Source of the DNA: Nostoc sp. NMS2 | GTDB lineage: Bacteria; Cyanobacteriota; Cyanobacteriia; Cyanobacteriales; Nostocaceae | Direction of reading: 5' to 3' | Assembly (NCBI RefSeq): GCF_017115105.1 | Contig: NZ_JABXKH010000103.1 | Coordinates: 1 to 64,000, forward strand | Length of the DNA stretch: 64,000 bases | Shown here: positions 1-9,547 of the stretch, one piece after another | Layout: each line of letters opens with the position of its first letter | Position numbering within the stretch: position 1 is the first letter of the stretch | Position numbers and translations under genes: made by a program | The notes under the pieces: model-generated | The model's database searches: none | Told to the model about the DNA's origin: nothing | The model's input: the letters and a program-made list of their open reading frames with translations, nothing else

Positions 1-591
1 AAATTTGTCAGGGCTTGCGTCTTCAAACTCCAGCATCACGCCGCAACGCTCATCACTCGTTAGTGTACTGAGTAATTCTTTGACCGCATCAACCCCATTC
101 TCCACCCGTTCAATCGCCAGTCGAGCATAATATTTAACTTTATCCCACCAAGAATTACTGAATCCTGCCTCTGTGTCCATACCCCCCCGATTATTATCTC
201 CATCTTCATTAATGGGGGGTGTGGACGGAGCATTAATCCCATATTGAGACTGCATTCTAGCTTTATGTGCCGCCTGAAGCTCAAGTGATTCTTGCCGCTT
301 CCGTTCCTTCTCTTCCCTCTGTTTTTGCCGATAATCCAGCACCTTCTGGATAAACTCGACATCAGAAGTATTCAGCCGATAATACCTAACCCTCTGTCTG
401 TCCTCCATTGGTCGCCGCGATTCAGTGGACAAGCCCAGTTGTGAAAGATACTGCCCCAAAATCCACATCGGAGACTCCGATAGCGGGATGGTCAGATTGA
501 GAATACCTTTAACGTGAGAGGCATTGCGCTTAGAAAAGTCAGCCAAAGCCTGAATCATCGCCTCGTCGCCTTTAATCTCAACCCCAGCCAT
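1..591 (-). CDS. Hypothetical protein, open at the left window edge
   Basis: I translated the minus strand from an ATG at 589-591 and found 197 codons without a stop, running off the window. The product begins MAGVEIKGDEAMIQALADF, has a middle segment very rich in K, R, E and Q (about residues 75-110, helical or coiled), and a hydrophilic C-terminal part. I do not recognise the family. It sits divergently from the methyltransferase and next to plasmid-type genes, so an element-borne accessory protein is likely. The real length is unknown because the 3' end is outside the window. Confidence 0.7.
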   Translation of the reverse strand, partial: MAGVEIKGDEAMIQALADFSKRNASHVKGILNLTIPLSESPMWILGQYLSQLGLSTESRRPMEDRQRVRYYRLNTSDVEFIQKVLDYRQKQREEKERKRQESLELQAAHKARMQSQYGINAPSTPPINEDGDNNRGGMDTEAGFSNSWWDKVKYYARLAIERVENGVDAVKELLSTLTSDERCGVMLEFEDASPDKF

Positions 592-678
592 CAGTCTTAC
601 CAATCTTTATCGCTAGCTTAAGTTCTTAGCTGTTTTAAGTCTTGTGGTAGACTTATTAAGATATTTGCTCTCTTCAAA

Positions 679-1587
679 ATGGCTAGTCTTCCACATCCAA
701 TTCAATATCAAGGTAGTAAGAGAAACCTTGCTGCAAATATTCTTGGGTTTGTGCCTAGTAGAGTAGGACGGCTGGTAGAACCATTTGCAGGAACCGCAGC
801 AATCAGTATTGCTGCCTCTTTTAAAGGTATTACTCAAGAATTTTGGATCAATGATTTGAATAAACCTCTGGTTAAACTACTGGAGTTAATTATAGAGAAA
901 CCAAGTGAGATAGCAGATCAATATACAAAGATATGGAATGACCAGCATGAGGATTCCATATCTCACTATTTGCAAGTTAGAGAAGAGTTCAATAGAACGA
1001 ATGAGCCAAAACTGTTTTTGTATTTACTAGCTAGATGTGTAAAAGGTGCTGTTCGATATAACTCTAATGGACTCTTCAATCAAAGTCCTGATAAAAGACG
1101 AAAGGGAACTCAACCTGAAAAGATGAGAAAAAATATAGAGGGAGTTTCCAAGCTTTTAAAGGGAAAATGTAAATTTACATACTTGGACTATAGAGATGTT
1201 TTAGCTGAAGTTCAAGGTCATGACTTTGTTTACATAGATCCACCTTATCAAGGTGTATCAGGGGACAGGGATTCAAGATATGTTTCTAGAATCGATTTTA
1301 ATGATTTTGTTTTGGCTCTTGAAGAATTGAATCGAAGAACAATAGCATTTGCAGTTAGTTATGATGGCAAACGAGGTAATAAAACATTTGGCAATAATCT
1401 ACCTGAAGAATTAGGACTTAAGAGAATTGAGATTGAGGTTGGGCGTTCCTCTCAATCAACATTATTAGGAAGAGAAGAAGTGACTGTGGAATCTTTATAC
1501 TTGTCGCCCAGTTTACTTAAAGAACCTGTTTTAAATATGGGAAGCTATATTTGCAGAGTACCCAAACAGCTTGCTATTTGGGAATGA
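679..1587 (+). CDS. DNA adenine-N6 methyltransferase, D12/Dam class
   Basis: 302 residues. The N-terminus has the Dam-family pattern YQGSKRNLA and, at about residue 33, VEPFAGTAAI (the SAM-binding FxGxG-type motif). The catalytic motif IV DPPY is at residues 187-190 inside FVYIDPPYQG. This order is that of the D12 (alpha-group) adenine methyltransferases. Its TGA is followed one base later by the ATG of an HNH endonuclease, so the two form a translationally coupled restriction-modification pair; the methylase first is usual for protecting host DNA. Recognition sequence cannot be read from the protein. Low-GC relative to the replication gene next door, consistent with transfer. Confidence 0.93.
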   Translation: MASLPHPIQYQGSKRNLAANILGFVPSRVGRLVEPFAGTAAISIAASFKGITQEFWINDLNKPLVKLLELIIEKPSEIADQYTKIWNDQHEDSISHYLQVREEFNRTNEPKLFLYLLARCVKGAVRYNSNGLFNQSPDKRRKGTQPEKMRKNIEGVSKLLKGKCKFTYLDYRDVLAEVQGHDFVYIDPPYQGVSGDRDSRYVSRIDFNDFVLALEELNRRTIAFAVSYDGKRGNKTFGNNLPEELGLKRIEIEVGRSSQSTLLGREEVTVESLYLSPSLLKEPVLNMGSYICRVPKQLAIWE

Positions 1588-1588
1588 T

Positions 1589-2323
1589 ATGGATAGCCCT
1601 CAAAATCTACCTGATGATTTTATAAAGCTTTGTCAATCAGTGACTGCTAAAAGACCAAAAGCTGTAATTGAGCATATTCTGCAATATGGCTTTATAAGTA
1701 CAGAAGAGCTAAAGGAAAGATACGGATACAATCATCCTCCGAGAGCAGCACGAGATGTTCGAGAACATGGAATTCCTTTAGAAACCTTTCGCGTAACGGG
1801 TAGCGACGGGAGAAAAATAGCAGCTTACAAATTTGGAAATTTTGACAAGGTAAGGTTTTCTAGGTTATCTGGTAGAACAGGCTTATCGAAGCAGATAAAA
1901 AACGAGTTAATTACGAGATATGGTTGTAAGTGCTTTATTTATCTAGAAGAGGTTGATGAGCGCGAACTACAGATTGATCATCGTGTTCCCTTTGAAGTTG
2001 ATGGAGAACCAGGGTTAAAGTCTGATAACTTCATGTTACTTTGTGGCTCTGCTAATCGAGCTAAATCTTGGTCATGCGAGCATTGTCAAAATTGGGGCAG
2101 CATAAAGGATAAGTCTATTTGCTTGTCATGTTATTGGGCATATCCAGAAAGCTACACACATATTGCGATGCGACAAGTCAGAAGGATAGACCTCATCTGG
2201 CAAGGAGAAAATGTTGAGATTTACGAAAGATTAAAACAGCAAGCTATTAGTTTGAACAAAGAAATCCCTGAATTGATCAAGGAAATCATTGAACGAGAAA
2301 TTAAACGAAACAGTGACAGCTAA
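1589..2323 (+). CDS. HNH-type restriction endonuclease, partner of the upstream methyltransferase
   Basis: Start chosen at ATG 1589, directly after the methylase stop; an in-frame TTG at 1571 would overlap the methylase. The N-terminal ~90 residues look like a winged-helix recognition domain (KAVIEHILQYGFISTEEL). A beta-beta-alpha-metal core follows: ELQIDHRVPFEVDGEP with D130-H131, then a cysteine-rich stretch (CGSANRAKSWSC, CEHC, CLSC) able to bind zinc. The HNH core plus adjacency to a D12 methylase supports a type II restriction enzyme. Cleavage site and whether it is active are unknown. Confidence 0.82.
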   Translation: MDSPQNLPDDFIKLCQSVTAKRPKAVIEHILQYGFISTEELKERYGYNHPPRAARDVREHGIPLETFRVTGSDGRKIAAYKFGNFDKVRFSRLSGRTGLSKQIKNELITRYGCKCFIYLEEVDERELQIDHRVPFEVDGEPGLKSDNFMLLCGSANRAKSWSCEHCQNWGSIKDKSICLSCYWAYPESYTHIAMRQVRRIDLIWQGENVEIYERLKQQAISLNKEIPELIKEIIEREIKRNSDS

Positions 2324-2357
2324 GGCTTAGTTGGAGCTAACCGTATAATTGAAAATG

Positions 2358-5300
2358 TTACACCCCCACCAACCAATCGCACACCACAGACCTACACTCG
2401 CTCCCAAATTTAACCCAAACCTGCCATTGCCCCAAGTGTGCGTTCCAGAACGGTTCACCATCAGCAACGCCGACAGCCTCCCCGATTGTGGAGACTAGCT
2501 GTTGGTAAAACTTGCCAACGCTGTCGAGTCCAAGGCGCATTTTTAGGTTCAGCCCCTTCCATCCTTGGGTAACAGGACTTTCCACTGGCGTGAGTGTTTG
2601 AGGAATTTCCTGGGGAGTGGTGTCAATGACTGGTATAGTCGTACTTATATTATTAGTGACTGACACCGATTCCCTTGAAAACGCTTCATCTCGATTTAAC
2701 CACTGCCCGAAAATCGAATCACGCTGATCATCAGGTGCAACAAACCGATAAACGCACTCCCGGTTTTCACGCTTACCCAACCGACCAACATAATCCAGTT
2801 TCAAATCAATCTTGGCAAGTAACTTCTGTGCGATCGCAATCGGTGTGTGTTTTTCCGAGATACTGACATGAAGGTAATTTTTGATAACGTGCCGATGCGT
2901 TACAGCCAGTGCCTTAAATTCCTGCATCTTCTCGTCGCTGCCACGTAACTGAACATCTGGTGTAAGAAACTGCAACAGATTGAGGCTTTCGAGTAATAGT
3001 ACAGCAGGTAACATCTGCCCCTTGTTAAAATCCGGTTTCCAGATAGCATTATTCCCGGCTTCGGCTTGTGCCTTAGCCCGTTTTGCATCACGAGTTGTCA
3101 GAAATTCCCGCCCCAGCGTCAAATAGTAGTGCATCCGCAGTTGAGGATACCACCCATCATCATCTTTCTCAACCAAATCAGGCGTAACTTCAACTTCATA
3201 GCGACGGGACAATTCAGCCTTGCGCTGCTGGTGTCGTTCGGTCTTGGTTTTCGCCCTTGTGTCAAGGAGCTTCTTGAGTTCGGCATCAGAGATGGTTGGA
3301 GAATCCGCGATCGCCTGACACTCCGCAGTATACAATTCCTCACTTGCCGCTTTAACCGACTCGATTACAGCCCCGCTCTCATCATCATCGGCATCGTCAG
3401 CATCGATAACGGTGTATCCATCTTCGACCAAACCCGCAAGCACAGACTCTCGATAGCACCGCATCTCAACGTTAATCACAGAACCACGTTTGCCCCAGGT
3501 TTGCAATGACTCCGGTTGAAAATTCTGGTCAATATAGCTCAAATCCGCATTGTCCGCCGCCGACAACAGCGCAATGTTAGCCTGTGTTGCGACGTGTTGA
3601 CTTCTGAGCAATCCCCCTATGGATGTGGAACCATTGCCCACAAACGACATCCCCCACTCTCTGACCCAAATGTGACGGTCAACAGTTTCCCGTAATCTTG
3701 CCAACATCTGACGCACAGAGTTAACCGGCTGCACTCCCTGAAAAATCCCCCAAACACCATCAAAATGTCCTCGAATGTCGATGGATACCCCAGTTTCAAG
3801 ACTTGGAGAAGCGATAACCAAATCATACTGGGTAAGAATCTCGTTGAGATGAGCGATACAACCGAAAGCCACATGAGATGGATCAGCAACAGATTCGCTA
3901 TCAATTCTCAGGATTCGCAAGTGAGGGAATTTACGGCGGAACCGTTCTTCAAGTGCTTGGGTTCCCCATTTTGACTTAGCTTTCTGAGCAGAACAGCATA
4001 ATAAATGATGTCCCTCTTTGGCAATGGCTTTGTCCAGTGCTGCGATAAGATTCTTCGGGTTACTGCCAGAGTAGTTGTAACAATTGCCAGCTACGTGACG
4101 ATAATTGTTTACGATTACAAACGGGTTAACCCGATATTCTCCAGCGAGTGATAAAACGTACTTCACATCAGTATCTGACACATCGGCACTGGACAAGTAA
4201 ATTTTTCCCTGACTACTGCCTAAAACATTTTGTACCAGTTGTTTGAGGTTTTTGAGAACGGATACCCGACGCTTTTGCACTTCAGTACCAGAGTTGAGCA
4301 AATGCCAGAATACCTGGTCGCATTCATCAATAATAATTACATCATTTGACCAGTCATTGGGATTAAAACGCGCTTGACTTTCGTGATGCAGCGAATCAAC
4401 GCACACCCCGTATCCTAGCAATGTGCCTGTTTCATTCGTGTGGACTTCGGTAACATAGTTAACACCAAAGCGATCGCATAATGCCTCACCAAGTTGAATC
4501 CGATGGGTGATGATTAACACCCTACGTCCAAGGTCATGGGCTTTGGCCACCTCAGTAGACAACCATTGGGTTTTACCAGTACCTTTGGGAGCCTTGAGGA
4601 TAATCAGCTTTTCACCCTCTGGTACAAGCAAGTGATCCAAGAAGCGCTGGTTAAGTGCGATTGAAGGGGGATAAGTCAGCAGAGTAAACAGCTTAATCTC
4701 CCACAACTCCAGTGCAACGGCTGTATTGTAAAGTGCGTCAAAGGCTTCCTTCCCCTTCGCAACGATAAAATCATCAACCCCTTTCTCTGGCCCTAAAGGT
4801 AAATCAATCACTCGGAGGGAACAGCCCTCATTTACCAACAGCCGTCCCATGCGACTGATAGCGGTTCTTACCCGTTGGACTGTCTCAGGTTTGTTGTCCT
4901 GGTCAAAGCAGATGTTGACCTGTCGCCCCTGTGTTGCAAAATGTTTCAAGTCGGGGATGAGGTATGGTTTGCCATTAGCTGTACCGTACTCATCTTGGGG
5001 GGTGCGGTATCCAGCATTAACACCGGGGATAGCGATCGCAGCATAGCCAGCAGTCAATAATGCCCCCGCTTTCTTGACACCTTCCACGATTGTCACTGGT
5101 ACATTATGCTTTACAACCCAGTGCCAGAAACCGCCAGGGTGCTGTAGGTCTTCTTTAGTGATGGGGATGCCAGAGCGATTTGAGACTTTCACCCAAATGC
5201 GATTCGGGACTAGAAGGAAGAAAGCGCGTGTCTCTTCTCTGTACGGGTGTTCATACTTGATGAGTTTGTGGACCTTCTGGCGATCGCGTCTGGGGTGGTC

Positions 5301-5579
5301 GGGTTTGAAACAGCCCCACATCATTAGGGCGTATTCGTTGAGCGGGTCAACGCCACTGCACCACCAGCCGCCGAGTTCAATGTGCTGGTATTTTTTCAAG
5401 TCTCTGTCTCTGAGCCGCCCATCATTGCGACGGGAGATTTTGGGACTGTACAGCAGATATTCGTAGGGTAAAGTTCCAGACAGCGATCGCACATTCAGGG
5501 CAATGATTTCTTCGTCAACTCCACTTTTGAGCCATTCAGTTAAGTGTAGAGCTTGAGAATCAGATTCGATTATACGCAT
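2358..5579 (-). CDS. Plasmid replication protein, CyRepA1-like (DUF3854 Toprim plus helicase)
   Basis: Start set at ATG 5577-5579, preceded by AGAGG at good spacing; an upstream in-frame start lacks such a site. The product is about 1,070 residues. An N-terminal DUF3854/Toprim-like region contains IVEGVKKA and, near residue 223, FDQD (acidic metal-binding pair). Near residue 330 is a Walker A loop, APKGTGKTQ, then Walker B IIIDECDQ near 416, and a helicase-like C-terminal motif with SLETGVSID and RQMLARLRE. The primase-like plus helicase layout matches the cyanobacterial plasmid replication family called CyRepA1. It lies at the distal end of a long minus-strand gene series. This is the main evidence for a plasmid or integrated plasmid. 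Confidence 0.85.
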   Translation of the reverse strand: MRIIESDSQALHLTEWLKSGVDEEIIALNVRSLSGTLPYEYLLYSPKISRRNDGRLRDRDLKKYQHIELGGWWCSGVDPLNEYALMMWGCFKPDHPRRDRQKVHKLIKYEHPYREETRAFFLLVPNRIWVKVSNRSGIPITKEDLQHPGGFWHWVVKHNVPVTIVEGVKKAGALLTAGYAAIAIPGVNAGYRTPQDEYGTANGKPYLIPDLKHFATQGRQVNICFDQDNKPETVQRVRTAISRMGRLLVNEGCSLRVIDLPLGPEKGVDDFIVAKGKEAFDALYNTAVALELWEIKLFTLLTYPPSIALNQRFLDHLLVPEGEKLIILKAPKGTGKTQWLSTEVAKAHDLGRRVLIITHRIQLGEALCDRFGVNYVTEVHTNETGTLLGYGVCVDSLHHESQARFNPNDWSNDVIIIDECDQVFWHLLNSGTEVQKRRVSVLKNLKQLVQNVLGSSQGKIYLSSADVSDTDVKYVLSLAGEYRVNPFVIVNNYRHVAGNCYNYSGSNPKNLIAALDKAIAKEGHHLLCCSAQKAKSKWGTQALEERFRRKFPHLRILRIDSESVADPSHVAFGCIAHLNEILTQYDLVIASPSLETGVSIDIRGHFDGVWGIFQGVQPVNSVRQMLARLRETVDRHIWVREWGMSFVGNGSTSIGGLLRSQHVATQANIALLSAADNADLSYIDQNFQPESLQTWGKRGSVINVEMRCYRESVLAGLVEDGYTVIDADDADDDESGAVIESVKAASEELYTAECQAIADSPTISDAELKKLLDTRAKTKTERHQQRKAELSRRYEVEVTPDLVEKDDDGWYPQLRMHYYLTLGREFLTTRDAKRAKAQAEAGNNAIWKPDFNKGQMLPAVLLLESLNLLQFLTPDVQLRGSDEKMQEFKALAVTHRHVIKNYLHVSISEKHTPIAIAQKLLAKIDLKLDYVGRLGKRENRECVYRFVAPDDQRDSIFGQWLNRDEAFSRESVSVTNNISTTIPVIDTTPQEIPQTLTPVESPVTQGWKGLNLKMRLGLDSVGKFYQQLVSTIGEAVGVADGEPFWNAHLGQWQVWVKFGSECRSVVCDWLVGV

Positions 5580-5694
5580 ATTTCCTCTCTTTTTTGACGC
5601 ATGGAAATGAAGCGGCATTAGACCCATGCCGCCTGTTCTACTTAAAGTGAAGAGCTTTTGCTGGCTATGAAATCCTCAACAGCCAGCCACAGCG

Positions 5695-6294
5695 TTATCT
5701 CCCGCCTCCGGTGTGGGGTCGAAACGTGAGATTGATACGTGTGCTAACAACTTTGTTGGTCTTGGGAACTTGGTGCAGATGCGTGGACTGACAACCGGGG
5801 TGCATCACGAGCAAGCTGCCGTGTTCCAGCCAGAAATCCGTTGGTCTACTATTTCTCGGTTTGATTTGAAATTTGCGACATGAACCCAGGCTTACCGATG
5901 CGATTGCAGGGTTAGATCCCATCGATGCTTCATTGTCGGAATGCCACCCGATAGAATCAGTCCCCGTGCGGTATTGATTGCCGATGACGATGCGGAATTT
6001 GTAACCAGTTAACACAGTTATGCGATCGCGCAAGTTAGCCAGATTGTCTGTCCAAGTCAGGGGTTTCAAAAATACGCTGTTGGAGTAAAGATAATCGCAG
6101 CCGTAGTCCCCGTAAATGCACTCCAGACGGGGAACGGGCATTGTTTTACCCGCGATCGTGATTTGATTCTGTTGCCACTCCAGTTTCAAGCAGTGTTGGT
6201 AGAGTTCGTTTGCTTGTTCAAGAGTTAAGAAATCGGGGTAATAAGTGATGGGTAAAACTGGGGTTGATTCAGCAAATAAATTGAGTTGTTGCAT
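5695..6294 (-). CDS. alkB: AlkB-family 2-oxoglutarate/Fe(II) dioxygenase
   Basis: About 199 residues from ATG 6294; the longer reading starts at a TTG. The cupin core is visible: WHSDNE near residue 118 supplies the first His and Asp iron ligands, STHLHQVPK the distal His, and RINLTFR the 2-oxoglutarate-binding arginines. RLECIYGDYG and YNQYRTGTDSIGWH-like spacing fits AlkB/ALKBH2-type enzymes that remove alkyl groups from DNA or RNA bases. It is the next gene upstream of the replication gene on the same strand (115 bp gap), so it may protect element DNA, but that role is inferred. Confidence 0.9.
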   Translation of the reverse strand: MQQLNLFAESTPVLPITYYPDFLTLEQANELYQHCLKLEWQQNQITIAGKTMPVPRLECIYGDYGCDYLYSNSVFLKPLTWTDNLANLRDRITVLTGYKFRIVIGNQYRTGTDSIGWHSDNEASMGSNPAIASVSLGSCRKFQIKPRNSRPTDFWLEHGSLLVMHPGCQSTHLHQVPKTNKVVSTRINLTFRPHTGGGR

Positions 6295-6363
6295 GGTAGT
6301 TTTCTGCAATTAAAAAACGTGTGCTGAAGCAGTTGCTGTTAGTTTTAGTTGCTGGAGAATACT

Positions 6364-6642
6364 TCACGTTTCTTGAGATACTTGCTCCCAATACTCAGTA
6401 ACAAAATCATGGGCTTGCTGTAACACTTGAGGGAGTAAAAATAAGGGGACTTCCCAAGCCGCAATCACACTACCAGCAAAACATTCTGCAAGTTCAATCC
6501 GAATACATTCTGGTAAATTACTCTCTAAAAACTTGAGTGAATGATCCTCGTTTTCTGGTAGTTGAACAAAAAAATAATCGTCGTGCATGATATCAGCAAC
6601 AAGACCATATTTTTCTGCCAAGGTTTTTCGTAGACTGTTCAT
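6364..6642 (-). CDS. Small hypothetical protein
   Basis: 92 residues, acidic, starting MNSLRKTLAEKYGLVADIM. No signal peptide, membrane segment or motif that I recognise. It lies between the alkB-like gene and the BRO-like gene, same strand, with short gaps (69 and 25 bp), so it is probably part of the same transcription unit. Confidence 0.6.
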   Translation of the reverse strand: MNSLRKTLAEKYGLVADIMHDDYFFVQLPENEDHSLKFLESNLPECIRIELAECFAGSVIAAWEVPLFLLPQVLQQAHDFVTEYWEQVSQET

Positions 6643-6667
6643 AATTGTTATTGATTTAGGTAGGTAA

Positions 6668-7465
6668 TTATTGAGAGATGACTTTTACTATTTCGGGCAA
6701 CCAGCGCAGTTGAAAAACAGTTTGGTTTGAAGATTTGGCAACTGCGGGAACCATCCGCCCCCATTGCTTACCAGATTCAGTAGGACGATAAGGAATTTTC
6801 TTGTCATTTGTTCTGTATTGCAGTCCCGAATTTAGTAAGCAGTGGTTAACAGCCCGTGCAGACATTCCTACTACCTCACCAATTTGTGTTGGGTTGAGAA
6901 ATGCGTCCTCTGCAACATTGGTTTGAGCGATCGCAGTTTTTAATTCATCTGCTGCCGGTTTGAGCGCGGGGTTGACTTTTGTGGCAGCATTAACTGCTAA
7001 CTGCGCGGTGAGAGATTTTTCTAATCCAGCAAATTCCCCCAACATCATTGCCAACTGTGCGGCTTCGTGAGCAATGGTTGTTTTGGGTTGGTAGTTTTGA
7101 AAAGTTTCTGCTTGGTGGGTTTTGATAGCGAAATAACTTTGGGCTGCTGCGATTTCTGGTTTTCGTGGATCTCCGTTCATTGCTACCAAATAACAGGCAT
7201 AGCGAGAAAGGCGATAGTCACTGGGTACATTTCTTGTATAAAGCCCAGCGTTGGTAAAGTGATTTTGTACTGAGGAGCCAGTGTTTTGACAACCAATTTT
7301 GGCTCGGTCGATAGCATCTACAAAACGCTCCCACTTTTTATAACCAAGCAGTTCCATCAACTCTCTAGCTAGCCAGTGTTCATTACCGTTGTCATCTAGG
7401 TGACGAATTGTATTAAACGGACTGCTGTTATGATTGCTTTGCTGACTTATCAAGTTAGATATCAT
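6668..7465 (-). CDS. BRO-N / DinD-like antirepressor-type protein
   Basis: Start chosen at ATG 7463-7465 because AAGGAG lies about six bases upstream; the longer frame starts at a TTG. The N-terminal half resembles BRO-N/DinD proteins: HWLARELMELLGYKKWERF followed by DYRLSRYACYLVAMNGDP and AAQSYFAIKT, the usual conserved core. The C-terminal half contains a helix-turn-helix-like segment (LNPTQIGEVVGMSARAVN). BRO and DinD proteins are common on phages and plasmids and in SOS-linked contexts; the target here is unknown. Confidence 0.8.
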   Translation of the reverse strand: MISNLISQQSNHNSSPFNTIRHLDDNGNEHWLARELMELLGYKKWERFVDAIDRAKIGCQNTGSSVQNHFTNAGLYTRNVPSDYRLSRYACYLVAMNGDPRKPEIAAAQSYFAIKTHQAETFQNYQPKTTIAHEAAQLAMMLGEFAGLEKSLTAQLAVNAATKVNPALKPAADELKTAIAQTNVAEDAFLNPTQIGEVVGMSARAVNHCLLNSGLQYRTNDKKIPYRPTESGKQWGRMVPAVAKSSNQTVFQLRWLPEIVKVISQ

Positions 7466-7486
7466 AATCGTCTCCTTCAAAACTGC

Positions 7487-7945
7487 TTAAACATTTACTC
7501 GCACCAAACTTTTTTCACCAACTAATGAGAAACGATTCGATATAGTTGGTGTCTTAATTAACGTTGGTGACATCAATTCAACAAGGTAAAACCAAGAATT
7601 ATGCACCAGCGCAATCCCCAGAATCAGCCGTTGTTTTGTTTCCTTATCGTGAGAACAGAGGATCACTCTTTCACCCAGAACAAAAGTAGGTTTTTGCACG
7701 TTGAGGGCTTCTAACTCTCCAGTCCCGATGATTTGGTTTTGTGTAGCGTGGAGGATTTCTTTACCGCAATCAATTGAATAAACCCAACATTCGTGCTTCC
7801 ATTGCATACCGCAGCAGTAACCGAATCTCCTTGTAGTTCTTAGAAAAACTCTCTCCAGTAAATTAACTGCAACAGGTGGAATTGTTTGACCCCAGGGTGG
7901 AGAAAGATACCAGCTTGTTTTTAGTGCGTTAATGTGGTCAATCAT
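7487..7945 (-). CDS. DUF1392-like conserved cyanobacterial protein
   Basis: 152 residues starting MIDHINALKTSWYLSPPWG. The WYLSPPWGQTIPPV opening and overall length match my memory of the DUF1392 family found in Nostocales, often on plasmids. No enzyme motif is visible; it has many beta-prone segments. The start codon overlaps the stop of the upstream HTH gene by 4 bp (ATGA arrangement), which indicates translational coupling. Confidence 0.65.
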   Translation of the reverse strand: MIDHINALKTSWYLSPPWGQTIPPVAVNLLERVFLRTTRRFGYCCGMQWKHECWVYSIDCGKEILHATQNQIIGTGELEALNVQKPTFVLGERVILCSHDKETKQRLILGIALVHNSWFYLVELMSPTLIKTPTISNRFSLVGEKSLVRVNV

Positions 7946-8340
7946 GCGAGTTTCCCCACTAAATATTCGATCTTCTCTTTATCAATGGCAGCAATGCGGT
8001 TCTTAATGCGTTGAGGTGGATTCTGAAGAAATCGTTTTAAGTCTTTACTCTTGATTTGGTGATATCTTCCAGAGCGTCGAGTTGTGCGTATCCATCCTTT
8101 TTTTACCCAAGTCCAAACAGTAGCCGAATTGAGTTGTAAAACCCTGGCGATTTCGCAGCAGTTGTAGTTATCAAGGATTGGACGTGCGGAGTATCCTAAA
8201 AAGCGCAATTTGTTTTGAATAGCTGATGTTGAGCGTGTGTATCCTCTTCTCTTTAGCCGATACGCTATTTGTTTGACAGTGTAAAGACAAGCCATTTCCT
8301 CAACGATTGCTATTTCTTCGTCAGTCCATTTGGGATTCAT
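7942..8340 (-). CDS. Helix-turn-helix DNA-binding protein
   Basis: 132 basic residues. The N-terminal part (KWTDEEIAIVEEMACLYTVKQIA and YTRSTSAIQNKLRFLG) has the SANT/Myb-like or DUF-type HTH pattern seen in phage-like transcription or terminase-adjacent proteins. The second part (NYNCCEIARVLQLNSATVWTWVKKGWI) is a MerR/excisionase-like winged HTH. Two DNA-binding modules in one small protein suggest a regulator of this gene block. It overlaps the DUF1392-like gene by 4 bp. Confidence 0.7.
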   Translation of the reverse strand: MNPKWTDEEIAIVEEMACLYTVKQIAYRLKRRGYTRSTSAIQNKLRFLGYSARPILDNYNCCEIARVLQLNSATVWTWVKKGWIRTTRRSGRYHQIKSKDLKRFLQNPPQRIKNRIAAIDKEKIEYLVGKLA

Positions 8341-8356
8341 TTATTACCTCCAATGT

Positions 8357-8566
8357 TTATGCAGATTTAGGAGAAGAATTTTCTTGAACAATCCGAGCGC
8401 TAATAGATTCAAAATCTACTTGAAAAATGTTCATCTCAGTCTGCATTCTCCCGGTGTTATAGCGGTCTACGATGTGCTGCTTAATTGCGGATTGATTCAG
8501 CCCATCAGGGATATCGATATGTGCTTCGCTGGTGATTTTTTCAACAACTGTAACGATGACTTTCAT
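8357..8566 (-). CDS. Small hypothetical protein
   Basis: 69 residues from ATG 8566 (MKVIVTVVEKITSEAHIDIPDG); a second ATG lies five codons upstream and neither has a strong ribosome site. The sequence has a beta-alpha pattern and no recognisable motif. It precedes the HTH gene by 16 bp on the same strand and is likely co-transcribed. Confidence 0.5.
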   Translation of the reverse strand: MKVIVTVVEKITSEAHIDIPDGLNQSAIKQHIVDRYNTGRMQTEMNIFQVDFESISARIVQENSSPKSA

Positions 8567-8634
8567 GGTTTTTATTCCCATCTGATTAATTTAGGATTCA
8601 GAAATGAAACTTCTTCTGAACCCTGTATGCTGAT

Positions 8635-9465
8635 TTACACTGCTCCTACTTTTGCCGCTTGCACCTGCTGCATCCATGCGTTGATTGCTGCTAACTCATC
8701 CGCACCATTAGCAACAGCATCAATAACCTGCTTTTGATACAAAGATTCTGCATGATTGGGATATTCACACTTATCTGCCGCCCAAGCCAAACACATTGTT
8801 TTTACCAGTTCATTAATCTTGGTAATATGAAGTAGACTTGGGCGGTCAACATCCTGAAATTCCAACCACTCTTTGACCAAATCAAGTGGATAATCAAGCA
8901 AAGTACGAATATTTTTAACTCGCAAATCTTGAGGATGTACTGGTTGAGGGACTACGCTAAGTTTTGGTGTAGATGGGATAGTTGAGGATGTTCTACCTAA
9001 GCGAGATTGAATGTCATGAATGATGGTTGCCCAATCAGCATTTTTGTTCCATTCCCTTTCAATTCTGCTTTTAGTTACTGCGTCGTAAAGATTGCAGAAA
9101 ACCGTATTTTGTTCACCAGCATTAGCAGCAATAATCAGTGGCTTAGAAAAATCCTGTACACCTGATGCAGCCAAGAGAAAGCTTTTAGTGAAGTTTGTTT
9201 CAACACCACTTCTGATGACATAAACTTCATCAGCACTCACTACAATGTCCAGCTTGAGATTATCCTTTCCTTTGAACTCTTTAGTCGTAAATCGTAGTTC
9301 AGACAGATAACCAGTTAATGCTCTTTGGGAAACAGGGATGGTTTTCTCCCTGTCAATATCGTAGTGATACCAGAGATATGATTCACCACCTAACTCGGCA
9401 TTTTTGACATATAAATAGATGGGTTCGGGAGGGTTAGATAAACCTAGTTTTATTTCAGCAATCAT
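8635..9465 (-). CDS. Hypothetical plasmid-type protein, 276 residues
   Basis: Starts MIAEIKLGLSNPPEPIYLYV. The first ~130 residues are beta-rich with KGKDNLKLDIVV and a short alternating pattern that resembles an OB-fold or single-strand-binding-like domain, but I cannot confirm this. The rest is helical, with a conserved-looking C-terminus (LHITKINELVKTMCLAWAADK). Position within the replication-associated gene series makes a nucleic-acid role plausible; that is inference only. Confidence 0.6.
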   Translation of the reverse strand: MIAEIKLGLSNPPEPIYLYVKNAELGGESYLWYHYDIDREKTIPVSQRALTGYLSELRFTTKEFKGKDNLKLDIVVSADEVYVIRSGVETNFTKSFLLAASGVQDFSKPLIIAANAGEQNTVFCNLYDAVTKSRIEREWNKNADWATIIHDIQSRLGRTSSTIPSTPKLSVVPQPVHPQDLRVKNIRTLLDYPLDLVKEWLEFQDVDRPSLLHITKINELVKTMCLAWAADKCEYPNHAESLYQKQVIDAVANGADELAAINAWMQQVQAAKVGAV

Positions 9466-9547
9466 CTTTCACCTCGGTTAAGTTTCATGGATTAGTAGTC
9501 TGTGTGTAATAATGGAAATTCTGTAGCGGGAGAAAAACTTCCGTAGT

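Noticed and set aside
60-362. 100-codon minus-strand ORF near the left edge
   Set aside because: A different minus frame is open for 197 codons across the same region with better start and composition.
3066-3509. Plus-strand ORFs inside the replication gene
   Set aside because: Shadow frames of a long coding region with clear motifs on the minus strand.
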